A stretch of DNA of 64,000 bases. Source: Luteimonas viscosa (GTDB lineage Bacteria > Pseudomonadota > Gammaproteobacteria > Xanthomonadales > Xanthomonadaceae). Shown here piece after piece: positions 36,881-45,142 of this stretch (position 1 is its first letter; each line of letters starts with the position of its first letter). Location of the stretch: contig NZ_VTFT01000001.1 of the NCBI RefSeq assembly GCF_008244685.1, positions 2,583,248 through 2,647,247 of the forward strand, in the 5' to 3' direction. Below the pieces are notes generated by a model that was not told where the DNA came from, searched no databases, and was given only the letters and a program-made list of their open reading frames with translations. Position numbers and translations under genes: made by a program.

Positions 36881-38752
36881 TCAGCGCGCCGGACGCCAGC
36901 GCAGCGCCACGTGGTATTCGCGCCCCGGCTGGTAGTACCAGGCCACCGTCTCGTACTGGCGGTCGAACACGTTGCTGGCGCGCGCGAGCAGGGTCCAGTC
37001 GCGGTGCAGCGCGTATTCCAGGCGCAGGTCGGTGGTGGCGTGGCCGCCCAGGCGCACGGTGTTGGCGGGGTCGTCGTAGCGGCTGCCCGCGCCCTGCACG
37101 GTGATGCCGGCGCGCAGCGGGCCGAAGTCGCGGTCGAGGTCGAGCCGGCCCGTCGTGCGCGCGCGTCGCGCCAGCAGGTTGCCGTCGTTGGCGCCGCCGC
37201 TGCGGTCGCGCGGATCGGTGTGGCTGAGTTGCAGCGAGACGTCGATCCCGGCCAGGGTGGTGCCGAAGGCGAACTCGGCGCCGCGGATGCGCGCCTGGTC
37301 GACGTTGCTGCCCACGCCGCGGTAGTCCGGCGGCGGGTAGACGAACACGATCAGGTCGTCGATCCGGCTCTCGTAGACGTCGAACGACCAGTGGTGGCCC
37401 TGCGCGATGCGCGACAGGCCGAGGTTGAGGCTGGTCGATTCCTCCGGCCGCAGGTCGGGGCTTTCGGAGCCGGGGTAGTACAGGTCGTTGAAGGTCGGGG
37501 CCTTGAAGCCGGTGCCGAGCGAGCCGGTCAGGCGCAGGCCGTTGTCGAATGCCGTGCCCCAGCCCAGCGCGCCGGTGACGTGGCTGCCGAACTGCTCGTT
37601 GTCGTCGTGGCGCACGCTGGCCTGGAAGCGCTGGGCGCCCGCCTGCCCGCCATAGGCGAGGAACACGCCGGTGTTGTCGCGCTCGTCGACGGCGTAGGCG
37701 GTGGCGCTGTCCACGCGGTCGTTGCCGTGGTCGATGCCGAGGCTGAGCAGGTGGTCGGCGGCCAGCTGCACGTCGGCCTGCACCGAGGCGCTGTCGCGAC
37801 GGGTCTGGAAGTCGCTGCGCGGCAGCGCGTCGAGGAAGTCGTCGGAGCGGTCGACGTTGCGTGCCAGCGCGAGGCTCAGCGCGAGCCGCCCGTCCCCGGG
37901 CGCGTGCCGCAGCCGCGCGCCGGTGACCTGCTGGCGGATGCGCGAGCGGTTGGTCCACGAGCCGTCGAACTCGTTCTCGGCATCGGCCTGCAGGAACTGG
38001 CCGTCCAGCACCAGCGCCTCGCCGAAACGGTAGCCGCCGCGCAGGGTGATCGAGGTGTTGCGGTAGCCGTCGTCGTCCGGCTCGTCGGTGAAGCAGCCCT
38101 GGAACAGCGCGCCGGAGCCGCGGCAGGCGTTGAAGCCCTCGGTGCTGTCGTAAGCGCCGTGCGCGCCGATCCAGCCGCGCTCGCCGCGGTGGTCGAAGCC
38201 GGCGCTGGCCTCGCGCGCGTCATGGCTGCCGCCGCCGACGCTCGCGTAGGGCGAGAACCCCTGCGCCTGGCTGCCGCGGGTGAATACCTGGATCACGCCG
38301 CCGATCGCCTCGGAGCCATACAGGCTCGAACGCGGCCCGCGGATGATCTCGATCCGTTCGATCTGCGCCAGCGGCAGGTCCTGGATCGCCGCCATGCCGG
38401 CGGTGGCGGAGTTCATCTTGACCCCGTCCACCAGCACCAGCACGTGGTCGGATTCGGTGCCGCGCAGGAACAGACTGCTGAGCTTGCCGCGGCCGCCGGT
38501 GTTGCCGACGTCGATGCCGGCGCGCCCGCGCAGCAGTTCGATCAGGTCGCGCGCCTGGCTGCGCTCGATCTCGGTACGTTCGATGACCTGGGCCGGGACC
38601 AGGCTGTCGGCCAGGCGCAGCTCGCTGCGGGTGGCGGTAACCAGCACGGTATCGAGGTCGGTGGCGGCGGCATCGGCGCGCGCCGCCCCGGACAGGGTGG
38701 AGGCGGACAGGAGCAGGGCGGCGGCGATGGCCGCGGGCAGGGAACGGTGCAT
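36881..38752 (-). CDS. btuB: TonB-dependent cobalamin receptor
   Basis: A 623-residue outer-membrane vitamin B12 transporter. The signal peptide spans about residues 1-26, followed by the TonB box (LDTVLVTATR), a plug domain with LLRGRAGIDVGNTGGRGKLS and IEIIRGPRSSLYGS, and a barrel with the typical GFKAPTFNDLYYPG. It ends in RWRPAR rather than a terminal aromatic. Length and plug are BtuB-like, not of the long sugar-receptor class. The upstream cobalamin riboswitch (38885-39066) confirms the identity and predicts repression by B12. GGAG precedes the ATG at 38752. The 281 bases after the stop (36600-36880) show nothing I can support. Confidence 0.93.
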   Translation of the reverse strand: MHRSLPAAIAAALLLSASTLSGAARADAAATDLDTVLVTATRSELRLADSLVPAQVIERTEIERSQARDLIELLRGRAGIDVGNTGGRGKLSSLFLRGTESDHVLVLVDGVKMNSATAGMAAIQDLPLAQIERIEIIRGPRSSLYGSEAIGGVIQVFTRGSQAQGFSPYASVGGGSHDAREASAGFDHRGERGWIGAHGAYDSTEGFNACRGSGALFQGCFTDEPDDDGYRNTSITLRGGYRFGEALVLDGQFLQADAENEFDGSWTNRSRIRQQVTGARLRHAPGDGRLALSLALARNVDRSDDFLDALPRSDFQTRRDSASVQADVQLAADHLLSLGIDHGNDRVDSATAYAVDERDNTGVFLAYGGQAGAQRFQASVRHDDNEQFGSHVTGALGWGTAFDNGLRLTGSLGTGFKAPTFNDLYYPGSESPDLRPEESTSLNLGLSRIAQGHHWSFDVYESRIDDLIVFVYPPPDYRGVGSNVDQARIRGAEFAFGTTLAGIDVSLQLSHTDPRDRSGGANDGNLLARRARTTGRLDLDRDFGPLRAGITVQGAGSRYDDPANTVRLGGHATTDLRLEYALHRDWTLLARASNVFDRQYETVAWYYQPGREYHVALRWRPAR

Positions 38753-38859
38753 GCAGGGCTCTCCATGGCGCGCACACCCGCGTACGCGCCGGTTTCGGTC
38801 GGGTCGCGACAGGGAGAGCAGAGGCCGCGGAACCGGAGACGCGCGCCGGCATCGCCGCC

Positions 38860-38878
38860 GCGACGCCCTCCGCGTCGC
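38860..38878 (-). promoter_or_regulatory. Hairpin in the btuB leader (expression platform candidate)
   Basis: GCGACGC and GCGTCGC form a perfect 7-bp stem around a GGAGG loop on the minus strand, directly after the riboswitch core. It may be part of the switch that controls btuB expression. Confidence 0.5.
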
Positions 38879-38884
38879 AACCAG

Positions 38885-39066
38885 TGGACTCCGTGGCCGG
38901 TCTCCGGACTCGCGCGCTGGGCAGTGGATGCCCTGGCCGTCGCGCCTTCCCATGCCCTGGGCACAGTGGCGGATGCGGCGGCCTGACGCGCTTACCGTTG
39001 CGGGGGCAGTGCCGGAATGGCCGTGTCGCTGCTCGCGACATCGGCGTCACCGGCTTCCCGTTTCAG
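38885..39066 (-). promoter_or_regulatory. Cobalamin riboswitch
   Basis: Read on the minus strand, the leader has the hallmark segments of an adenosylcobalamin riboswitch in order: AAACGGGAAGCCGGTG (about 39064-39049), ACTGCCCCCGCAACGGTAAGC (about 39010-38990), GCCACTGTGCCC, and the B12 box CCGGAGACCGGCC (about 38908-38896). It lies 133 bases upstream of btuB. The remaining 39067-39207 shows only the upstream leader and promoter area. Confidence 0.93.
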
Positions 39067-39207
39067 CCCTTGGACGAACGTCCGCGGGCCACCTCGAAGC
39101 AGCACGCATTGTACGCGATGGGGGAGTGCCCACGTCCCGGGGGCGCCTTTCGGGGGCGACCCCATGGAACCTTCCCGGCGACCGCCTCGATCGCCCTGGG
39201 GGCACGC

Positions 39208-39585
39208 TCAGTCGTGGTCGCCGCCGCCGGGTTCGTCGAGGAAGCCGAACGAGGGCGCGGGCGCCTCGTCCTGGTGGTGGGTGGTGGTGACCGGCGCTGC
39301 GGCAGGGCGCCCGCGCGGCGGCGGCAGGCCGGCCGTCGCCGCCTCGACTGCGGACACCAGCTCGGCGCGCCGGGCCTCGGGCACTTCCTGCCAGTGGCAG
39401 TCCTGGAGCGCGCCCTCGAGCGCGTAGAGCATGTTGAGGCTGGGCTTGAAGCCGGCGCGCCGGACCCGCATGAACGCATCCACCGGGCCCGCGGCCACCA
39501 GGTCCTCCTGCGTGCGCAGCCCCACCTGGCGCAGCCAGGCGGCGGACTTGGGACCGATGTTGCGCAGTTTCAGCGGAGCATTCAT
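39208..39585 (-). CDS. TfoX C-terminal domain protein
   Basis: A 125-residue protein carrying only the TfoX C-terminal domain (KLRNIGPKSAAWLRQVGL, ALEGALQDCHWQEVP), a helix-hairpin-helix-like fold. A Pro/Ala-rich tail rich in acidic residues follows. Full TfoX proteins regulate competence, but the single-domain form has no proven role. The ATG at 39585 overlaps the upstream gene's stop (ATGA), which implies translational coupling. Confidence 0.82.
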   Translation of the reverse strand: MNAPLKLRNIGPKSAAWLRQVGLRTQEDLVAAGPVDAFMRVRRAGFKPSLNMLYALEGALQDCHWQEVPEARRAELVSAVEAATAGLPPPRGRPAAAPVTTTHHQDEAPAPSFGFLDEPGGGDHD

Positions 39586-40064
39586 GGCAGCGACTCGACG
39601 TAGATCCGGGCGATGGTTTCCAGCCCCTCCTGATCCATAACGTCGAAACGGGCCGGATCCGGGCTGTCGAGATCGAACACCCCCACCAGCTCGCCGTCGC
39701 GGACCAGCGGCACCACCAGTTCCGAGCGCGAGGCCGCGTCGCAGGCGATGTGGCCGGGGAAGGCGTGGACGTCGTCCACGCGCTGGGTCTGCCGGCTGCG
39801 CGCGGCGGCGCCGCACACGCCACGGTCGAGCGGGATGCGCACGCAGGCGGGCAGGCCCTGGAACGGGCCGACCACGAGTTCGACGCCGTCGTGGAAGTAG
39901 AAACCCGCCCAGTTCAGCCGCGGCAGCGCGTGGTAGACCAGGGCGGCGAGGTTGGCGGCATTGGCGACCCTGTCGCGTTCGCCATGCAGCAGCGCGCGGG
40001 CCTGCTCCGCGAGCTGGGCATACTGTTCGGACTTGTCGCCGCTTAGACTGGAGGCGCTGAACAT
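39582..40064 (-). CDS. msrC: Free methionine-(R)-sulfoxide reductase (GAF type)
   Basis: A 160-residue GAF-domain enzyme that reduces free Met-R-sulfoxide in the cytoplasm. Cysteines at 74, 84 and 108 have exactly the spacing of the E. coli fRMsr triad (84, 94, 118). They sit in the conserved LPACVRIPLDRGVCG and HIACDAASRSELVVPL. The ATG at 40064 is preceded six bases upstream by TACACT (40071-40076, read on the minus strand), a -10 that would give a leaderless mRNA. It overlaps tfoX_C by four bases and is divergent from the channel gene. Confidence 0.92.
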   Translation of the reverse strand: MFSASSLSGDKSEQYAQLAEQARALLHGERDRVANAANLAALVYHALPRLNWAGFYFHDGVELVVGPFQGLPACVRIPLDRGVCGAAARSRQTQRVDDVHAFPGHIACDAASRSELVVPLVRDGELVGVFDLDSPDPARFDVMDQEGLETIARIYVESLP

Positions 40065-40070
40065 GCGGCC

Positions 40071-40076
40071 AGTGTA
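40071..40076 (-). promoter_or_regulatory. msrC -10 element, leaderless start
   Basis: TACACT on the minus strand is followed by GGCCGC and then the ATG. The spacing equals that at polA and uvrD, again without a ribosome site. Confidence 0.5.
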
Positions 40077-40107
40077 GCAGCGCGTCCACGCGCGCTCCGG
40101 AGGACGG

Positions 40108-40887
40108 GTGACGGATCTGGAACGGCTCGATCGCGATGGCGCCGGCTTCCGCCTGCGCGGTGAACAGGTGACGCGGCTGGAGACCTTCGTCGACGCCGCG
40201 TTCGCGTTCTCGCTGACCCTGCTGGTGATATTCACCAGCGACCTGCCGCAGACCGCCGCCGAGCTGCGCGAGGCGTTGAAGAAGGTGCCGACCTTCGTCG
40301 CCTGCTTCGCCGTGCTGATGATGTTCTGGGCCGCGCACAACCGCTGGAGCCGGCGCGTCGGGCTGGAGGACGCGAAGTCGACCGTGCTCAGCCTCGCGCT
40401 GGTGCTGGTGGTGATGGTCTACGTGTACCCGCTGCGGATGGTGAGCTCGAGCTTCCTCTCGCTCGTCACCGCCGGCTGGCTGCCGAACGAACTGGGCATC
40501 GACGCGGACCACGTCATGCGCGACCTGCAGACCACGTTCATCGTCTACGGCCTGGGCTTCGGCCTGCTGGCCTGGTTGCTGTGGCGGCTCAACGCGCATG
40601 CCCTGCGCAGGGCCGATGCGCTCGCGCTGGACGCCAACGAGCGCCACCTGCTGCGCACCGAGGTCGGCTCGCACGCGATCCTGGCACTGGTCTCGCTGGC
40701 CAGCCTGGCGAGCGCGCTGATGCTGTACGTGCTGGATCCGGCACTGAGCGGCGTGGTCCGGGTGCTCGCCGGGCTGCCGATGTGGTGCTACGCGACGCTC
40801 GGGATCTGGATGCCGTGGTACCACACGCATCGCGAGCGGCAACGGCTGTCGCGGCATGCCGCGGCGCCCGGCGGTGGCGGCGCATGA
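40108..40887 (+). CDS. TMEM175-like (DUF1211) membrane protein
   Basis: A 259-residue inner-membrane protein with about six hydrophobic helices. The N-terminal RLETFVDAAFAFSLTLLV corresponds to the family's RxxxFSDxxxA potassium-channel signature, with Val replacing Ser in FSD. MMFWAAHNRWSRR is also typical. The bacterial relatives are K+-selective channels, but whether this variant conducts is uncertain. The GTG at 40108 has GGAGGA 4-9 bases ahead. Its stop overlaps the bioD start (ATGA), an unusual operon pairing. Confidence 0.82.
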   Translation: MTDLERLDRDGAGFRLRGEQVTRLETFVDAAFAFSLTLLVIFTSDLPQTAAELREALKKVPTFVACFAVLMMFWAAHNRWSRRVGLEDAKSTVLSLALVLVVMVYVYPLRMVSSSFLSLVTAGWLPNELGIDADHVMRDLQTTFIVYGLGFGLLAWLLWRLNAHALRRADALALDANERHLLRTEVGSHAILALVSLASLASALMLYVLDPALSGVVRVLAGLPMWCYATLGIWMPWYHTHRERQRLSRHAAAPGGGGA

Positions 40888-41582
40888 GCTGGTCCTGTTT
40901 CGTCACCGGTACCGACACCGGCATCGGCAAGACCTTCGCCTCGGTGGCGCTGCTGCATGGGCTGCGCGCGCGTGGCCTGCGCGCCTTGGGGATGAAGCCG
41001 GTCGCCAGCGGCTGCGTGCGGACCGACGCAGGCTGGCGCAACGAGGATGCACTGGCCCTGCTCGCGGCCAGCGAGCCGGCGCCGGCCTATGCCGACGTCA
41101 ACCCGTTCGCGCTGCCCGCCGCGACCGCGCCGCAACTGGCTGCGCGCGAGGCCGGGATCGCGGTGGATCTGGCGGCACTGCTGGCCGCGCATGCGCGACT
41201 CTCGGCAACCGCACAGGCGACCGTGGTGGAAGGCGTCGGCGGCTGGGCGGCGCCGCTGGCCGATGGCCTGGACCAGTGCGCGCTGGTGCGCGCGCTCGAT
41301 GCCGACGTCGTGCTCGTGGTCGGGCTGCGGCTGGGTTGCCTCAGCCACGCGCGGCTGACCGCGCGTGCGGTCGAGGCCGACGGTTGCCGGCTGGCCGGAT
41401 GGATCGGCAATCGCGTCGATCCGTCGTTCGACCGTGCGGACGACTACCTCGACCTGCTCCGCGACGCCCTGCCGGCACCTTGCCTGGGCGTCCTGGCGCA
41501 TGCACCGACGGGCGATGGCGCGATCGCGGCGGAGGAACTCGACGTGGCGCCGTTGTGGCGGACCGGCGACCAAAGCCGCTGA
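40884..41582 (+). CDS. bioD: Dethiobiotin synthetase
   Basis: A 232-residue ATP-dependent carboxylase that closes the ureido ring of dethiobiotin from 7,8-diaminopelargonate, in cytoplasmic biotin synthesis. P-loop GTDTGIGKT is at residues 9-17, MKPVASGC carries the substrate-binding Lys, and VVEGVGGWAAPL and WIGNRVDP follow. Length is typical. It is translationally coupled to the TMEM175-like gene. No other biotin gene is in the window. Confidence 0.94.
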   Translation: MSWSCFVTGTDTGIGKTFASVALLHGLRARGLRALGMKPVASGCVRTDAGWRNEDALALLAASEPAPAYADVNPFALPAATAPQLAAREAGIAVDLAALLAAHARLSATAQATVVEGVGGWAAPLADGLDQCALVRALDADVVLVVGLRLGCLSHARLTARAVEADGCRLAGWIGNRVDPSFDRADDYLDLLRDALPAPCLGVLAHAPTGDGAIAAEELDVAPLWRTGDQSR

Positions 41583-41760
41583 AGGAGGCGTCCTTCCTGC
41601 CCCACGCAGCGGCAAAGGCTTGTAAGCGGAGGTCCTGCGTCCTTCCCCACGCAGTGGGAGGGTTTCGAAGCGGTGTCCTGCTTCTTTCACCGCGCAGAAG
41701 CAAAGGTATCGAGCTGACGTCCTGTTTCCTTCGCCCAGGCAGTGGGGGGAAGATGCCGAA
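41583..41760. repeat. Degenerate ~43-bp tandem repeats
   Basis: Four imperfect units with landmark GTCCTG/GTCCTTCCTG at about 41589, 41631, 41673 and 41717. Each continues with a TTC-rich stretch and a (C)CACGCAG-like block. They sit between the convergent bioD and RND permease genes and encode no protein. Confidence 0.6.
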
Positions 41761-41808
41761 GGCGGATGGGGGCGCGCCGAAGGCGCGGCAGGACTTTGGC
41801 CCCTGTCT

Positions 41809-41846
41809 ACCCTCACCCCTGCCCCTCTCCCGCAAGCGGGAGAGGG
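41809..41846. repeat. CCCTCTCCC hairpin element (copy 1), likely terminator
   Basis: ACCCTCACCCC followed by a perfect 11-nt inverted repeat (41823-41833 with 41836-41846). It is a well-known type of dispersed proteobacterial repeat and could end transcription from both convergent genes. A second copy in the opposite orientation is at 45077-45112. Confidence 0.75.
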
Positions 41847-41880
41847 ATGAAACATGCCCCGCGCCGGCTCCGTTCCGGCC

Positions 41881-44800
41881 TCAGCCGTGCTGCGGCGCCG
41901 GCGGCGGCAGCCGATCCGCGCCGTCCGCTTCGCTCGCCGTCTCGTAGTCGCGGTCGTGCGCATGGTCGCGGGCGAGGTAGAGGTAGAAGGCCGGCAGCAC
42001 GAACAGCGTGAACACGGTGCCGATGGTCATGCCCGAGGCGATCACCGTGCCCATCGAGAAGCGCGAGGCCGCGCCGGGGCCGCTGGCCATCAGCAGCGGA
42101 ATCATCGCGAACACCAGCGCCGCGGTGGTCATCAGCACCGGCCGCAACCGGATCGCGGTCGCTTCCTCGATCGCCTCGCGCTTGGAAAGGCCCTGCTCGA
42201 TCTGCAGCTTGTTGGCGAACTCCACGATCAGGATGCCGTGCTTGGAGATCACGCCCACCAACGTCACCAGGCCCACCTGGGTGTAGATGTTGATGCTCAT
42301 CCCCGGGAAGGCCTCGATCCCCGAGAAGCCGAGGATGCCGCTGATGATCGCCAGCACGTTGAGGGTGAGCAGCGCGCCGCAGATCGCCATGGGCACCGTG
42401 AGCAGCATGATCAGGGCATCGCGGAAGCTCTCGAACTGCGCCGACAGCACCAGGAAGATCACGATCAGCGCCAGCCCGAGCGTGACCAGCATCGCCGATC
42501 CCTCCTGCTTGAACTGGCGCGACTCGCCGGCGTAGTCGACGCTGTAGCCCTGCGGCAGCACGTCGCGCGCGGCCTCGTCGAGGATCGCCAGCGCCTCGCC
42601 CTTGCTCACGCCCGGGCGCGGCGCGAACGTGATCGCCACCGAGTTGAGCTGCTGGAAGCGCTTGAGCGACTGTGGCTGGGTGCTCTCGCGCAGCGTCACC
42701 AGGGTCGACAGCGGGATCAGCTCGCCATCGCGGGTGCGGGTGTAGTAGTTCTGCAGTTGCGCGGCGTTGAGCCGGTCGCTGCGCTGCACCTGCGGGATCA
42801 CCAGGTACGACCGGTTCTGCATCGCGAAGCGGTTGGTGTAGCCGCCCGAGAGCATCGCCGACATGTCGGCCGCCAGGGTACGCATGTCGATGCCGAGCGA
42901 GGCCGCCTTGTCGCGGTCGATCTCCACCTCGATCCGCGGCTTGTCGATCTTCAGGTCCTTGTCGAGGAAGATGAAGCGCTTGCTCTCCATCGCCCTGGCC
43001 AGGATCTGGTCGGCCAGCTCGCTGAGCTGGCTCAGTTCGCCGACGCCGCCGATGACGAACTCGCCGCCGCCGTCGCCGCCGGCGCTGGGCAGCGAGGGCG
43101 GAACCAGGGCGAAGGTGTTCAGGCCCGTGACCTCGCTGATCTTCGGCTGCAGGTCCTGTTCCAGCACCTGTTTGGTCGAGCGCTCGCGCTCGCTCCAGGG
43201 CTTGAGCACGAAGCCGGCCATCGCCATCGGGCTGGCGCCGCCGCCGGCGCCGCCGAAGCCGCCGTTGAACAGGAAGTAGTCCTGCACCTCGGGCACGCCC
43301 TTGGCGATCTGTGTGACCTCCTCGGTGTAGCGCTCGACGTAATCGAGGGTGGCAGTGGGGTCGGCCTGCGCGATGGAGAAGATGAAGCCTTCGTCCTCGA
43401 GCGGCGCGGGTTCCTTGGGCGCGGTCATGTACAGGAACACGCACGACACCAGCACGATTGCGCCGAAGAGCGCGATCACCGCCTTGGTCTCCAGCGCGCC
43501 GTGCAGCCTGCGCTGGTAGCCCAGGCGCAGCTTGTCGAAGCGCGTGTCCAGCCAGGCCTCCAGCCGGCCCTTGCTGCCCTCGCTGTGGGGCTTGAGGATC
43601 TTCGCGCTCATCATCGGCGAGAGCGTCAGCGCGATCACGCCCGAGAGCAGCACGCTGCCGGCCAGGGTGAACGCGAACTCGGTGAACAGCACGCCGGTCA
43701 GCCCGCCCTGGAAGCCGATCGGCAGGTACACCGCGACCAGGGTCGTGGTCATCGCCACCACCGGCCAGGCCAGCTCGCGCGCACCCTTGATCGCCGCATC
43801 GTAGGGCGACATGCCTTCCTCGATGTGGCGGTGGATGTTCTCCAGCACGATGATCGCGTCGTCGACCACGATGCCGATCGCCAGCACCATCGCCAGCAGG
43901 GTCAGCAGGTTGATGGTGAAGCCCATCAGCAGCATCAGGAACAGCGAGCCCACCAGCGACAGCGGGACCGTCACCGCGGGGATCAGCACGCTGCGCAGGC
44001 TGCCCAGGAACAGGAAGATCACCACGATCACGATGACCACCGCCTCGATGATCGTGGTCACCACCTCGTTGATCGCATCCTGGATCGCCTCGGTGCTGTC
44101 GTAGGGAATCGTGGCGATGATGCCTTCAGGCAACTGCGGCACGATCTCGCTGTCCCACAGCTCGCGGACCTCGCTGATCACGTCGAGAGAATTGGCGTCG
44201 GGCGAGACGAAGATGCCCATGAACGTCGCCGCCTCGCCGTTGATGCGGACCGAGGTGCCGTAGTTCTCCGAGCCCAGCATCACGTCGGCGACATCGCCCA
44301 GGCGCACGATCGCGCCGTCCTGCTCGCGGATGACCAGCTTGCGGAATTCCTCGGCGTTGCGCAGGTCTGTGCGCGCGGTCATGTCGATCGCGACCATCTG
44401 GCCCTTGGTCGAGCCCACCGCGGAAAGCACGTTGTTGGACTGCAGTGCGGTGGCGACGTCGCTCGCGGTCACCTGAAGCGCGGTCATGCGGTCGGGCTTG
44501 AGCCACACGCGCATCGCGAACGTGCCGGCGCCGAGGATGTCGGCGCGCTGCACGCCGCCCACGGTGACCAGCTTGGGCTGGACCACGCGTGTGAGGTAGT
44601 CGGTGATCTGGTTGTTGTCGAGCGTCTCGCTGGCGAACGACACGTACATCGCCGCGATCTGCTGGCCCTGCTGCAGGTCGATCACCGGGTCCTCCGACTC
44701 CGGCGGCAGCTGGCCGCGCATCTTGTTGACCTTGGCGGCGATCTGGGTGAGCGCCTCGTTCGGATCCTGGTCGAGGCGGATGTAGGCCTGGATCGTGCTG

Positions 44801-45063
44801 ACGCCGGCCGAGCTGGTCGAACTCAGGTAGTCGATGCCCTCGGCGCTCGCGATCTCGCGCTCCAGCGGCGTGGTGATGAAGCCCTGGATCAGGTCGGCGT
44901 CGGCGCCGTAGTACACGGTGCTGACATTGATCACCGCGTTGCGCAGCTCCGGGTACTGGCGCACGTTCAGTTCCGAGAACGCGCGCAGCCCGAAGATCAG
45001 GATGAACAGGCTGACGACCATCGCCAGCACCGGCTTGTTGATGAAGATGTCGGTGAATTTCAT
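41881..45063 (-). CDS. RND efflux permease 1 (HAE1 family)
   Basis: A 1060-residue inner-membrane proton-driven multidrug pump component. It has 12 transmembrane helices: one at residues 13-30, TM2-6 around 335-470, one near 530 and a C-terminal set. Two large periplasmic loops carry the porter and docking domains. TM4 has GIVVDDAIIVLEN, whose paired Asp residues drive proton relay. It partners the adaptor at 45143-46333, 79 bases upstream, and needs an outer-membrane factor encoded elsewhere. A repeat hairpin (45077-45112) in the gap may tune its expression relative to the adaptor. Drug spectrum unknown. Confidence 0.93.
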   Translation of the reverse strand: MKFTDIFINKPVLAMVVSLFILIFGLRAFSELNVRQYPELRNAVINVSTVYYGADADLIQGFITTPLEREIASAEGIDYLSSTSSAGVSTIQAYIRLDQDPNEALTQIAAKVNKMRGQLPPESEDPVIDLQQGQQIAAMYVSFASETLDNNQITDYLTRVVQPKLVTVGGVQRADILGAGTFAMRVWLKPDRMTALQVTASDVATALQSNNVLSAVGSTKGQMVAIDMTARTDLRNAEEFRKLVIREQDGAIVRLGDVADVMLGSENYGTSVRINGEAATFMGIFVSPDANSLDVISEVRELWDSEIVPQLPEGIIATIPYDSTEAIQDAINEVVTTIIEAVVIVIVVIFLFLGSLRSVLIPAVTVPLSLVGSLFLMLLMGFTINLLTLLAMVLAIGIVVDDAIIVLENIHRHIEEGMSPYDAAIKGARELAWPVVAMTTTLVAVYLPIGFQGGLTGVLFTEFAFTLAGSVLLSGVIALTLSPMMSAKILKPHSEGSKGRLEAWLDTRFDKLRLGYQRRLHGALETKAVIALFGAIVLVSCVFLYMTAPKEPAPLEDEGFIFSIAQADPTATLDYVERYTEEVTQIAKGVPEVQDYFLFNGGFGGAGGGASPMAMAGFVLKPWSERERSTKQVLEQDLQPKISEVTGLNTFALVPPSLPSAGGDGGGEFVIGGVGELSQLSELADQILARAMESKRFIFLDKDLKIDKPRIEVEIDRDKAASLGIDMRTLAADMSAMLSGGYTNRFAMQNRSYLVIPQVQRSDRLNAAQLQNYYTRTRDGELIPLSTLVTLRESTQPQSLKRFQQLNSVAITFAPRPGVSKGEALAILDEAARDVLPQGYSVDYAGESRQFKQEGSAMLVTLGLALIVIFLVLSAQFESFRDALIMLLTVPMAICGALLTLNVLAIISGILGFSGIEAFPGMSINIYTQVGLVTLVGVISKHGILIVEFANKLQIEQGLSKREAIEEATAIRLRPVLMTTAALVFAMIPLLMASGPGAASRFSMGTVIASGMTIGTVFTLFVLPAFYLYLARDHAHDRDYETASEADGADRLPPPAPQHG

Positions 45064-45076
45064 CGCTTCGAACTCC

Positions 45077-45112
45077 CCCTCTCCCGCTTGCGGGGGAGGG
45101 TCGGGGTGGGGG
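45077..45112. repeat. CCCTCTCCC hairpin element (copy 2)
   Basis: The same element as at 41809-41846 but inverted, with one mismatch in the arms (45077-45087 and 45090-45100). The GGGGTGGGGG flank is on the other side. It lies inside an operon, between adaptor and permease genes. Confidence 0.75.
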
Positions 45113-45142
45113 CCCGCGCGCGGCGCGGGGCGGTCGGACCGG

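Noticed and set aside
41583..41760. CRISPR-like short repeats
   Set aside because: The ~43-bp units are degenerate throughout, with no conserved repeat and variable spacer pattern.
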